DNA of 64,000 nt from Gracilaria gracilis (Eukaryota; Rhodophyta; Florideophyceae; Gracilariales; Gracilariaceae). The position numbers and the translations under genes are program-made. Within the stretch, counting starts at the first letter, position 1; each line of letters opens with the position of its first letter. Below, one piece after another: positions 39,316-47,512 of the stretch. Location of the stretch: positions 186,001 through 250,000 of the forward strand of contig JARGSG010000231.1 in the NCBI GenBank assembly GCA_030374805.1. Direction: 5' to 3'. The notes beneath the pieces are model-generated. The model saw only the letters and a list, made by a program, of their open reading frames with translations, was not told where the DNA came from and made no database searches.

Positions 39316-39529
39316 GTGAACTTTAATTCTTCTATTCTTAGAGTTATAGGAAATCTTTGTTTAAACAAAGCTTTCTTTCTTCAGGAAGGCCAAAAACTTC
39401 TGTTGCCACTGTCTAATCAACTCTCTAACTGAACTGCTACATTCCTCGGCCGCATTGTATCTGATCCAAGATGCTTCATATTCCAGACGTCTACAACTGT
39501 TTTATACTACCAACGAAAAGTTCTTCTAA
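37704..39529 (+). CDS. Unrecognised five-exon gene
   Basis: The exons join in frame through four GT-AG introns: 38029-38144, 38872-38958, 39006-39088 and 39201-39384, all with GTAAG donors. Intron 1 has TGCTAAC as an apparent branch point. The start ATG at 37704 gives MAPFRFRRRNKSS, a basic Ser-rich N-terminus, then a helical part (LLMSFIRNRLGHQAESLVIRLM). After intron 1 comes SDLQIICRDLLSGRLYRSGA. Later come KRIGGLTSWRELEIGT and an all-beta-looking block, YYLYNKGKKERKVYLQGDMV...YLGEVGAYFILYKRQVMKIYVG, with a 'GD.V..P......YLGEV..YF' layout that loosely recalls BAH domains. The end may be RVKKAKNFCCHCLINS to a TAA at 39529. Another splice at the 3' end is possible. Function unknown; a chromatin role is only a guess. 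Confidence 0.6.
39255..39312 (+). repeat. (TC)29 tract inside an intron
   Basis: 58 bases of pure TC within the 184-base intron 39201-39384, upstream of a second natural pyrimidine tract and the CAG acceptor. Confidence 0.95.
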
Positions 39530-40449
39530 TTATTGCAGTTCTCAGTACCCAATCGGTGTTTTGAAGAACATGAATTGCCCCTTCTGCGTATGGGCAGAAG
39601 CTCCGCCACGCACATAGCAAGTTCCTTGAAGTTTTGAACTACTTACTCGCAAGGCAGGATTTTCAAGTTGTAGGATTTTTGCTATGTCCTACTTCACAAA
39701 GCTTTTTTGTTTTCCATAAATCAAGAATTGGACCCTCGCCAGACCTGTTTGACAAGAAAGTGTGTGAGAACGTTTCTTTCAACAGAAACGTTCTGTGCTA
39801 CGTAATAATTGAACTAGCTCACTCATAAAAGAGAGAGAGGCAAGAAAATGTGGTCGTTATGACAAAGTGTGACCGATTAAAGGCTCATATTTGGGTTTAA
39901 GATGCCCGACCGAGCAGCCTAGCAGTGTTCGCAGGCACTCAGTCAGCCGATTTTTTACTGTTGTCCTAGGATTTGAAAGACCTTTGATCGTGTGATCTTT
40001 TAGCTCTGATATTTGAGGTTTGATAACTGAGCGTTGAGAGCGCCATAGAGGGCTAAAGCGGAACGCTTCAGTACAGCGGTACCTTCGGAAACGTGCCACC
40101 GGTAGTACGTTGTCCTAGTACCTTGTCCCTCTATGACTATGATCTTTGAGTTCTAATCTTTTCGAGATTCCATTTCAGCAATTCCGCATGTAGCGCTCAA
40201 TTGCGTTTTGGAATATAGATTCATTCCTGAGTATCACAAACGTTCGCACGGCCGGGCATCATGGGGGAGGTAGGCATGGCATGTCAATTTGCCTTCAATG
40301 TTAGTGTTAGATAGTGCTAGAGACGAATCTCTGACTCCGACAGATATATGTTCTTGAACATGACTCGATATGTACATATGAAATGAAAAAGATAAAAAAA
40401 GTTGCTGTGCAAGATAATGCAGATCATCATAGCGGTGATTAAGAGACGG
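39530..40449. other. Convergent intergenic region with retroelement tail
   Basis: 920 bases between the unknown gene and the phage-like gene on the other strand. Apart from the retroelement fragment at 39767-39838 I see no gene. Confidence 0.5.
39767..39838 (+). mobile_element. 5'-truncated LINE tail with short (GA) run
   Basis: GAGAACGTTTCTTTCAACAG, AAACGTTCTGTGC, then TAATAATTGAACTAG and CTCACTCATAAAAGAGAGAG follow the same order as the tails at 8236-8368 and 54753-54860. The GA tract is only about five units, fewer than at the other copies. Confidence 0.8.
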
Positions 40450-41088
40450 TTATATTATGTCGATCTTGGTGGTTGCGTTTGCAATGCTCAGACACACGTC
40501 TACCTCCGATAGAAAGTCGTTAATCTTCTCCTCGAGCTTCTCGGTGAGTTTGGAACAATTGAGTGGGTCGATAAGCGTGGCCTTACTTCCCTCCTTGAAA
40601 GGGCGGGCTATTCTCTCATAATCCTCCTTTGAAAGCTGGCCGTCACGATTACCGTACGAAGTTTCCAGCAGCTTGGCAACGCGTTCATCGATAAGTCTGT
40701 TGTGACAATCCACTTCCCGTTCTCCGTCTACCAAGGCGATCTGCATGCATCTGAGAATGTTCTGTTCGGTACTGACGAGATCCTTTCTCTCAATCGCCTC
40801 AGCAATTGTCATTCTCTCTCCAGCGATCTCCACGTGAGTGATAGCATTAGCGACGACGAGAGCGGTTTTGATCTTACGGCGTCTGGTCATGAGATCATTC
40901 AGCGACTGCCAGGCCGCGCGTTGCTCTCTTTCAAATTCGGGCTGTGACTTGATTGAAGCTGGGAGGGAATCACCCTTCTTGACGGCGATGAATTTGATGG
41001 TGTCAATCTTCTTGTCGATTCGCTTTGTGAGCAGCTTGAGCTCCACCAACGCCTTAGTGAGTGTCATAGTTTCCGCACCAGCGGGCAT
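40450..41088 (-). CDS. Phage-protein-like helical protein
   Basis: 212 residues, intronless, almost entirely helical and highly charged. The layout (MTLTKALVELKLLTKRIDKK; LNDLMTRRRKIKTALVVANA; ITHVEIAGERMTIAEAIERK; KEGSKATLIDPLNCSKLTEK; LEEKINDFLSEVDVCLSIANA) matches, from memory, a conserved protein found in many tailed-phage genomes and prophages: R..IK.A.v.sNa.T.V.vaG..mTvaEAIErK, then .ak.vDPl and a final E.DfaLseSNA.T.I. I know no function for that family. If right, this is a gene of phage or bacterial origin in an algal nucleus. Start: ATG at 41088; a second Met at residue 8 is possible. It is divergent from the phycobilisome linker gene, 740 bases away. Confidence 0.6.
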   Translation of the reverse strand: MPAGAETMTLTKALVELKLLTKRIDKKIDTIKFIAVKKGDSLPASIKSQPEFEREQRAAWQSLNDLMTRRRKIKTALVVANAITHVEIAGERMTIAEAIERKDLVSTEQNILRCMQIALVDGEREVDCHNRLIDERVAKLLETSYGNRDGQLSKEDYERIARPFKEGSKATLIDPLNCSKLTEKLEEKINDFLSEVDVCLSIANATTKIDII

Positions 41089-41828
41089 TGTGATCAGTTT
41101 TGAAGCGCGAACAGAATGCCGAGGGTGTGTGTAGGTGTGGGGATGTGCGAAATGATATTGCGGTAAAGAAGAAGACCGACGATCGCGGTTACGAGACGCT
41201 TAAATAGAGTGCCGAAACGCGAGAAGGACGACGCGTCCAGCTCACAACCCTGGTACAGGCTTCTGTTGTGGGATGTGAAGAAATCCTTGTTTGCATGGAG
41301 CGCCCCGAATGCTGTGATAAGCCTCGTCGCGATTGGCCATGGAGATGAAAATCAAAAGCCTCTTGAATAGAAGAACAGTGTCCCAGACGACAAGGGATGA
41401 TTCGGGTATCTGCCGTTGTACAACGGTACCTTTGGCGTGAAGCGTATCTGCTGCGTTCCTCCGTTGCCCAAGATGCAAGCGCTGCATCTTGGGTCCCAAG
41501 AGCGCTGTCATGCTTCGCATTGGTGGCGTCAACGGCACACATCGTGCACGTGTACAACGCGACCGCGCGAACACGTGGGGAGAAATATCTGACCGTCGGT
41601 CCCGGAGCACGGTGCTCGCAAAAGCGTTTCAGAACAGGCGTTGACCACAGTCGATCTCTGCGCCTCGAGCTCACCCAATCACCAAAAACGGCCAATAGAT
41701 ACCCTACCACCACTCATAGCTTCACGTTGCCGCTTCGCACCACAGCCTGCCAATTCAAACGCTCACCGCCGTCAAGGTCACGTTCCTCCCGCCCGCTCAT
41801 CCGCTCCGTCCGAGTCGCACACATCGCC
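41089..41828. promoter_or_regulatory. Divergent region upstream of the linker gene
   Basis: 740 bases. CCGTTGTACAACGG at 41413-41426 is a perfect 14-base palindrome followed by TACC, matching the AACGGTA elements at 9.5 and 16.7 kb. The linker frame stays open to 41397, but the ATG at 41829 begins a clear transit peptide. Confidence 0.45.
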
Positions 41829-42950
41829 ATGGCATTCGTCCCCGTCCTCTCCTTGCGTCCGGCCTCCGCGCCGCTGGCCTCCTCCTTCGCTGGGTCTTCG
41901 CTGCGCAGCGCCGCCCCAGCCGCGCCATCGCGCTTCACCGCGCGTCTCGGAACCGTGCTTGGAAATTCCTCCTTGGATAAGCTCGGTCTCGACAAGTTCA
42001 CAGAGCGCTTTGTCGTCGAGGAGGCCGGTCGACCTGCAGGTTTTTCCGCCGAGTATGAGGTGTACATCCAGGCTATTTACCGTCAAGTGTTTGGTAACGC
42101 CTATATCATGGAGTCCGAGCGTGAGGAAATGAAGAAATTCGAATCCGAGTTCCGCGACTTGCGCTTGACTGTCAAGGATTTCTGCCGCGCTCTGGGTAAG
42201 ACTTATCAGTATCGCAAGCGATTCTTTGACGGCCGTCCCCTCTACGGCGCCATTGAGCTCAATTTCAAGCACTTCCTCGGTCGCACTCCGGACGGTTTGG
42301 AGCAATATCGAGCCAAGTCTGCTGTGTACGATGCTAGCGGATACGATGCCTTCATTGACGCTTTCTTCGATGATGGCGAGTACGATGCCTTCTTCGATGA
42401 GTATCGCGTGCCGTATTATCGTGGACATCTCACTACCTCCAGGCTTTCCATGTGTGCTTTCACACACATGTTCCAGGTTGTTCGCGGCGCATCCACTTCT
42501 GACAAGGCCAATCCTCGCACTATGACCAACAAGATCACGCTCAACCGGGCTGGAATTCAATCTATTCCCCTGGCTGTTGTTGCTCCAGGAGCTGACGGCT
42601 GCACTTTCCTTGCACCCGACGCGTCCTCTGGATCGTGGCAGAACGGCGTCTCTGGACTCACCATGGCCCGAACTTCGCACGGTACTCGTCAACAAGACGG
42701 AAAGATGTTCCGTATCGAAGTCACCAGGCTCTCACAACAGGGTGCTACTAACGGTGCTGCTGGCGTCACACTGCGCTCTCGCTCGGGCAGATTTTACAAG
42801 ACGAAGAATGCCAGCTCCGGAAGCAAGCTGTCTGACTTCCGTCGTGCCAACGCAGTGTATCTGGTACCCTTCTCAGAGCTCTCGGACACCTACGTTAAGA
42901 TTCATAAGAACGGCGGCGTGATTGCTAGCATCACCCCAGTCACTGGATAG
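41829..42950 (+). CDS. Nucleus-encoded phycobilisome rod linker polypeptide
   Basis: 373 residues. Residues 1-40 (MAFVPVLSLRPASAPLASSF) are Ala/Ser/Arg-rich and lack acidic residues, as in a plastid transit peptide. Residues ~55-200 are the PBS-linker domain (YIQAIYRQVFGNAYI; RDLRLTVKDFCRALGKT; YRKRFFDGRPLYGAIELNFKHFLGR; LTTSRLSMCAFTHMF). Residues ~290-373 are a CpcD-like domain (KMFRIEVTRL; RSRSGRFYK; YLVPFSELSDTYVKIHKNGGVIASI). The order PBS-linker then CpcD is that of rod linkers such as CpcC. It would sit on the stromal face of thylakoids and join phycoerythrin or phycocyanin hexamers. Which rod position is not clear. It is the main evidence for a red algal source. Confidence 0.95.
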   Translation: MAFVPVLSLRPASAPLASSFAGSSLRSAAPAAPSRFTARLGTVLGNSSLDKLGLDKFTERFVVEEAGRPAGFSAEYEVYIQAIYRQVFGNAYIMESEREEMKKFESEFRDLRLTVKDFCRALGKTYQYRKRFFDGRPLYGAIELNFKHFLGRTPDGLEQYRAKSAVYDASGYDAFIDAFFDDGEYDAFFDEYRVPYYRGHLTTSRLSMCAFTHMFQVVRGASTSDKANPRTMTNKITLNRAGIQSIPLAVVAPGADGCTFLAPDASSGSWQNGVSGLTMARTSHGTRQQDGKMFRIEVTRLSQQGATNGAAGVTLRSRSGRFYKTKNASSGSKLSDFRRANAVYLVPFSELSDTYVKIHKNGGVIASITPVTG

Positions 42951-43354
42951 CCATAGAACTATGCCTTTTGAAAATCCCTTGTTTGCAACGCTTTGCATGT
43001 TTTGCATTGCTCGAGGTGGCGAGTAATATTCTCTTCTTGTCCTTTTCCCTTGTTGCTCCCATTTGTGCTGCAAAGAATTGCTGCTCATACTGCTTAGGTA
43101 AAGAAAAAGTTTGCCACAGGGCGCAAAAAATGCCGTGACCGCGTTTCGCAGTTGTACAAGGTCGCACCCCTTGCAGGTTTGCTTTTCGCGGAATAGCTTG
43201 TTCTAGGATCTAGATTGGAAGCGTAGCAGACGCCTGCGTAACTGGTCGTACGAAGAGAAAGGCGAAGTGTTGCTCTCTCGTATCGTCGAGTGGGGATTAG
43301 AACTTCTCTGCCTGAATTTTACTCTACAATTCTCATAGCAACTTTGAACGTGCA
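42951..43354. other. Convergent 3' flanks, no gene seen
   Basis: 404 bases between the linker gene and the aldo/keto reductase-like gene. Confidence 0.5.
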
Positions 43355-44428
43355 TCATCTGATATTCTGGAATTCACTTCCTGAGTCTCCGAGAATTGTG
43401 AACAAGTCGTTCCCTTTTCTTGCGACATTCTGCAACACAGTCATATCGTCGTCGTCAAGTTCAAAAAGAAACGGGCGCAGATTGCTCTCGCAGGACTCGG
43501 CACTTTCAATCTCTAAAGCCACAGCCATGAAAGGCTGTCGAAGCACCCAGTTGACAGCGACGTTGGCCATACTCACGCCATACTTGTTAGCAACTCCTTT
43601 CATTTCGTAGAGGAGTTGTTGAAATAACCCCCATCCTCCCCATACACGAATTATGGTAGCAAATCGAAGCAGAGCCGGAGTGCAAGCACTTTTTCGTGGT
43701 TCTGGTAGCCCGAGATACCTTTCGGAGAAGAAACCTCCACCTAGGGCGTTTCCTGCGACTAATGCGATCCCATTTTGGGAACAAAACGGCACCATTTGAG
43801 TCATAGGTCGCCCGTCTAGCAAACAGAATGGAACCTGATTCGATGCTATTCTAATGCCTTGAGAGTGTAGATATCGAAGCTGTTGTGTGGCGAAATTGGC
43901 AGTCCCAACTGAACGTAACTTTCCAACCCGCCGCAGCTCAGATAACTCGTCAAGAAAGTCGAGATAACGTTTGTCTCTGAAATCAGTCCATGAAAGTTGC
44001 ACCATATGTAATCGTTCCAGAGATAAGGAACGCAGATGATCATCTATAAGATCCTCAACTGTGCGCTTTGAAACAGTACTGAGAGTGGCCGGATTAATAT
44101 CCAGACGAGTGCATAGTTGTAGCTTGTCTGCAGCTGATCTTCCGATGAGTCGCACGTAAGACGCGGCTGATGTATGTAGAGGAGGTGGCAACGAAAAAGT
44201 TTGATAGCCGTGCGCAAAGAGAGTATCAAGAGTGCGGGATACATTTGATGGTGACGGGTCTCGAGGCTGAAGAAAGGTTATGAGGCGGCATACTGGAGTG
44301 GAATCTGGCAGAGTGGTGTATGCATGTGGAGGGAGATGTGGTGATTGAAGGCTGAGGCTCACTGTATAAGGTTTGGGTCTAGCGCCACGACGCCAATACG
44401 GCAAAGCGGGAGGAGACGCAAACGCCAT
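43355..44428 (-). CDS. Aldo/keto reductase-like protein lacking the catalytic tetrad
   Basis: 357 residues from the ATG at 44428; the GTG at 44455 is not used. The overall order follows the AKR barrel: VEDLIDDHLRSLSLERLHMVQLSW, DELSELRRVGKLRSVGTANF, IASNQVPFCLLDGRP, YGVSMANVAVNWVLRQPFMAVAL. But the catalytic positions differ from its neighbour at 44871. FDTADSYG becomes FSLPPPLH (Asp and Tyr lost), ATKF becomes CTRL (Lys to Arg) and QMHW becomes QLSW (His to Ser). It is therefore likely a pseudoenzyme or has another activity. The N-terminus MAFASPPALPYWRRGARP looks like an organelle-targeting peptide. It is divergently transcribed from the active-looking paralogue. Confidence 0.8.
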   Translation of the reverse strand: MAFASPPALPYWRRGARPKPYTVSLSLQSPHLPPHAYTTLPDSTPVCRLITFLQPRDPSPSNVSRTLDTLFAHGYQTFSLPPPLHTSAASYVRLIGRSAADKLQLCTRLDINPATLSTVSKRTVEDLIDDHLRSLSLERLHMVQLSWTDFRDKRYLDFLDELSELRRVGKLRSVGTANFATQQLRYLHSQGIRIASNQVPFCLLDGRPMTQMVPFCSQNGIALVAGNALGGGFFSERYLGLPEPRKSACTPALLRFATIIRVWGGWGLFQQLLYEMKGVANKYGVSMANVAVNWVLRQPFMAVALEIESAESCESNLRPFLFELDDDDMTVLQNVARKGNDLFTILGDSGSEFQNIR

Positions 44429-44870
44429 CAGAAAAAAACAGAAAACAAACTTCACAAGGGAGCTTCGACAGATTGCAGCTAATGGGCTCGAAGGACTTGA
44501 AACGTCGCATCACGGCATGGGTCTCTATCACACTCGAAGCTCTGTGCTGAGAGGAAGTCAGCCAAAGCAGAAGCAAACTGCTCCGCAGCCGAGAACCAGT
44601 GTTCAGTGTAGGTCCGTCTGCGACGAGGTCGTGAAATGCTAATTGACACCGACTCTAATGAAGCTCGAGGTACTCTTGTACCGAAGGTGCTGTGAACGAG
44701 CGAGGTACACTTGAATGTCGACTGATGCTCCCGCCATGCATGCGTCACACTGGTGCACCAGATTTGTGGTTGTGATTAAAAAAATGTACCGTTTGTAATG
44801 GAGCATAATCTGCTGCTCTCTTCCCGGGCCGTTGCAGCCACGCCGAGCCGATGATAAACACAGCTTCGGA
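44429..44870. promoter_or_regulatory. Divergent promoter of the aldo/keto reductase pair
   Basis: 442 bases between the two ATGs. It contains GGTACTCTTGTACC, a near-palindrome around 44671-44684. No gene is inside. Confidence 0.45.
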
Positions 44871-45953
44871 ATGACAAGAATTAATGAGTACTCGCCCAGA
44901 AAGCTGAGTATGATAGCTTTCGCTTCTCCGACTCCGCTTTCTGTGAGAACGAGAGAGTGTACCAATCAGAAACGGAGACAGCTTTGGAAGGGAACGCTAA
45001 CGAACAGTCGACGACATGATGTGGCTGGGTTGTCTTCCGACTGTCCTCTTGCAATCGGTACATGGGCATGGGGGAATCGACTTCTTTATGACTACTCGCC
45101 TTCGCAAGATGCAGACATCCGGAAGGCTTTCATGGCCGCCGTGGACAACGGAGTATCCCTCTTCGACACGGCAGATTCGTATGGAACTGGAAAGCTAAAC
45201 GCAAGAGCCGAAATCTTATTAGGACAGTTTATGAGGGAGTATGGAAAACCAGTGCGAGTAGCAACAAAATTCGCGTCCTACCCTTGGCGATTCACGGCGC
45301 GCTCCATTGTGAATGCGGCGGAGAAAAGTTGCGAGCGACTAGGAACCAAACTTCATCTGGCTCAGATGCATTGGTCACCGTCGCGATATCTGCCACTTCA
45401 GGAGCGCGCTCTGTTACAGGGGCTGTATGAGGCCTGGAAGGCCGGTTATTGCGAGAATATTGGCGTATCAAACTTGGGTCCGGTGGCGCTGGGTCGCGCA
45501 TACAAGTTTTTGAAGGAACGGGGAGCCACTCTGACGAGCGTGCAAGTTCAGCTGTCATTGCTGTGTAGAGAACCGATTGAAAGCGGATTGCTTAAAGTGG
45601 CAGATGAGCTCGGGATAAGCGTGATTGGATACTCTCCTCTATGTCTCGGACGTTTGGCGGGGTTGTCGCGCTCTGGGGTGAGAGGCGTTCTGTTCGACAG
45701 ATTGAAGAACGATAGATTGGATGCAGCACTGCAGGAGGTGGCCGTACGAAAGGGAGCGAGCGTGGCGCAGGTGGCTTTGAGCTGGTGTTTGAAGAAGGGT
45801 GTAATCGTGTTGGTGGGGTGCCGGACTGAAGGTCAGGTGGTGGAGAATGTGGGCGCTTTACAGGTTGACTTGAGCGATGAAGAAAACAGATTGCTCGAGG
45901 TAGCAGCTAGCAAAGGCACACAGATGGTTCGCAATGCATTCCAGACAAGGTAG
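44871..45953 (+). CDS. Aldo/keto reductase
   Basis: 360 residues from the ATG at 44871; the ATG at 44910 (MIAFASPTPLSV) is an alternative and resembles the start of the divergent paralogue. The AKR tetrad is complete: Asp and Tyr in FDTADSYG, Lys in VATKFASYP and His in QMHWSP. NIGVSNLG, VQVQLSLLCR, VIGYSPLCLG and VLVGCRTEGQVVEN supply the NADPH-binding and barrel segments. Likely an NADPH-dependent carbonyl reductase of the plant plastid AKR (AKR13/pyridoxal-reductase-like) type. The extended N-terminus suggests plastid import. Substrate unknown. Confidence 0.92.
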   Translation: MTRINEYSPRKLSMIAFASPTPLSVRTRECTNQKRRQLWKGTLTNSRRHDVAGLSSDCPLAIGTWAWGNRLLYDYSPSQDADIRKAFMAAVDNGVSLFDTADSYGTGKLNARAEILLGQFMREYGKPVRVATKFASYPWRFTARSIVNAAEKSCERLGTKLHLAQMHWSPSRYLPLQERALLQGLYEAWKAGYCENIGVSNLGPVALGRAYKFLKERGATLTSVQVQLSLLCREPIESGLLKVADELGISVIGYSPLCLGRLAGLSRSGVRGVLFDRLKNDRLDAALQEVAVRKGASVAQVALSWCLKKGVIVLVGCRTEGQVVENVGALQVDLSDEENRLLEVAASKGTQMVRNAFQTR

Positions 45954-46182
45954 CAACGCAACCCGTTCGCAAGTGCTACTATACGTGCGTAGAGCTTGCG
46001 TTGCCACATGAGAGACATGATGGGATGGTTTTTGGTTGGTTCATTATTTTGTACGTGTACCATTTTGTAGCCAGTTGCGTTTTGAGTCTCAAGGTAAGGG
46101 GAAGATGACGAAGCGCGATATGAAGATGAAGCTGATGAAGCTGGGGCTGCATCAAGCGATACTAGAGCGTTATACATGCGCA

Positions 46183-46782
46183 TTATACATGCGCGCGAGG
46201 AGGTGGAAGAGGGGCAGAAACCACGACAGAGCGAAGACGTTGCATACGTTGGGCGTCGTCCTCATCGCTGGAAGAATCAGAATCCGGCAAACGACGCCTC
46301 TTGTCGCGATGACGTCTGCCGATAGCGCCCGGCTGGCTATCCTTAAACAGGCGGAAGTGCTCGACGGCGGCAGGCGCCCTGAGGCTCGCAAACGGGATCT
46401 GCGTGGGCGACGCATGCTGCTCCGAGTGCGACTGGGTGACAGACGGCGATTTTTCCACGTCAGCGCCCAGCGTGCTTTCCAGATATGAGTCCAGCAGGTG
46501 AAGCACGCGCGCCGTGAGCTGTCTGGTCTGCGGCGGTGGCGGGGCGTGCGGAGAAGGCGAGGGCGAATGGGATGGGGCGCGCGGTGGTTTACGGCGCGTT
46601 GTGCGAGAACGGCCTCTCTTGAGCGCACGGGAGGTCATGTCGGATGAGCGTGCGATACGAGGAGAGGAAATAGGCGGCGTTTTCGGAGAGGGCGTGGACA
46701 GACTTTGTTGCGCTAACATACGAACTCGCTCATCATCCGACGAAGCGGACGAGGGCGACGGAGGCGGCGCAGCTCTCTTCAT
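46183..46782 (-). CDS. Small Ser/Pro/Arg-rich nuclear-type protein
   Basis: 199 residues from the ATG at 46782 (MKRAAPPPSPSSASSDDERV). The frame stays open far upstream through GC-rich sequence, but that part is Arg/Cys-rich and unlikely to be coding. Features: SP-rich stretches (PSPKTPPISSP), basic patches (KRGRSRTTRRKPPR; GRRHRDKRRRLP), one helix (TARVLHLLDSYLESTLG) and a C-terminal acidic SDSSSDEDDAQRMQRLRSVV motif. The basic patches suggest nuclear location. The 'SSSDEDD..R...LR..VV' tail recalls small nucleolar/nuclear proteins such as CUSTOS, but this is weak. Convergent with the aldo/keto reductase. Confidence 0.55.
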   Translation of the reverse strand: MKRAAPPPSPSSASSDDERVRMLAQQSLSTPSPKTPPISSPRIARSSDMTSRALKRGRSRTTRRKPPRAPSHSPSPSPHAPPPPQTRQLTARVLHLLDSYLESTLGADVEKSPSVTQSHSEQHASPTQIPFASLRAPAAVEHFRLFKDSQPGAIGRRHRDKRRRLPDSDSSSDEDDAQRMQRLRSVVVSAPLPPPRAHV

Positions 46783-47512
46783 ATAGGCGGGTCGAAGGCG
46801 GCGCGCAACAATGCAAGCGCGCAGCAACAGCGCTGGGAAAAGTGCTTGTCCGTGAGCTGGCGCGATGAGCGCACGCCTGACGCCGCGCGTTGTCAAGGAA
46901 CACGCACAAGTGACGGCGGTTATATATGCACACAAGCCGCTTGTTGTTGTGTTCGCACTCGAGCCGCAGCGACAACGCTGCGCGCAGCGCAAACTCACGC
47001 GAGAGCCCGCGCCCACAGCGTCACAAGCAACAGCAACATCCGTCCCTTGCCAGCGGTGCCGCGCGATGAGCGCCGGGGCCCGTGCGCGCGTGCACGGCGA
47101 CGCCACACACATGCGTGGCGTCCCCGCGCGCCACCAATGAGCGCGCGTCGCGTCCACGGCGTCAGCCGCCGCCACGCGGCACGTGGCACACGCGGCGCAC
47201 GTTTCGCATGCACGTAAGGCAGCTGCGACGCACCAGTGGCGGTGGCAACACGTGGCGCATAACCGGTGCCGTTGTGGACAAGCCGAGCCGTCGCTTCGAC
47301 CGCGATGCGCCGCGCGCACACTGCGGTGTCCGCACGCTGCGCGAAACGAATCGCCAGCTCGCAAGCGAAACTCACCACGGCGCGCCGAAACGCAAGCACG
47401 CCGAGCGCAAGCGAGCCGAAACGCAAGCAAGCCGAACGCAAGCAGGCCAAACGAAAGCAAGCGCCGATCCGGTCGTGAGATAGATATGTGTCGGCAGATA
47501 CGTCAAAGAGTG
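46783..47512. other. GC- and CpG-rich spacer
   Basis: 730 bases with many ACGCGC and GCGCGC stretches, long frames on both strands that reflect base composition, and a degenerate tandem repeat at 47384-47462. No gene supported. Confidence 0.5.
47384..47462. repeat. Degenerate 15-16-bp tandem repeat
   Basis: About five units of the form GCCGAAACGCAAGCA with one- to three-base changes. Confidence 0.75.

Noticed and set aside
41397..41828. 144 open codons in frame upstream of the linker gene
   Set aside because: The ATG at 41829 starts a good transit peptide, and the upstream stretch has no domain or composition like the mature protein.
41778..42695. 305-codon minus-strand frame opposite the linker gene
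   Set aside because: Antisense shadow; the plus strand encodes a complete linker protein.
46783..47460. Long Arg/Cys-rich N-terminal extension of the Ser/Pro-rich protein
   Set aside because: All frames are long here because the DNA is CpG-rich; the ATG at 46782 begins the plausible protein.
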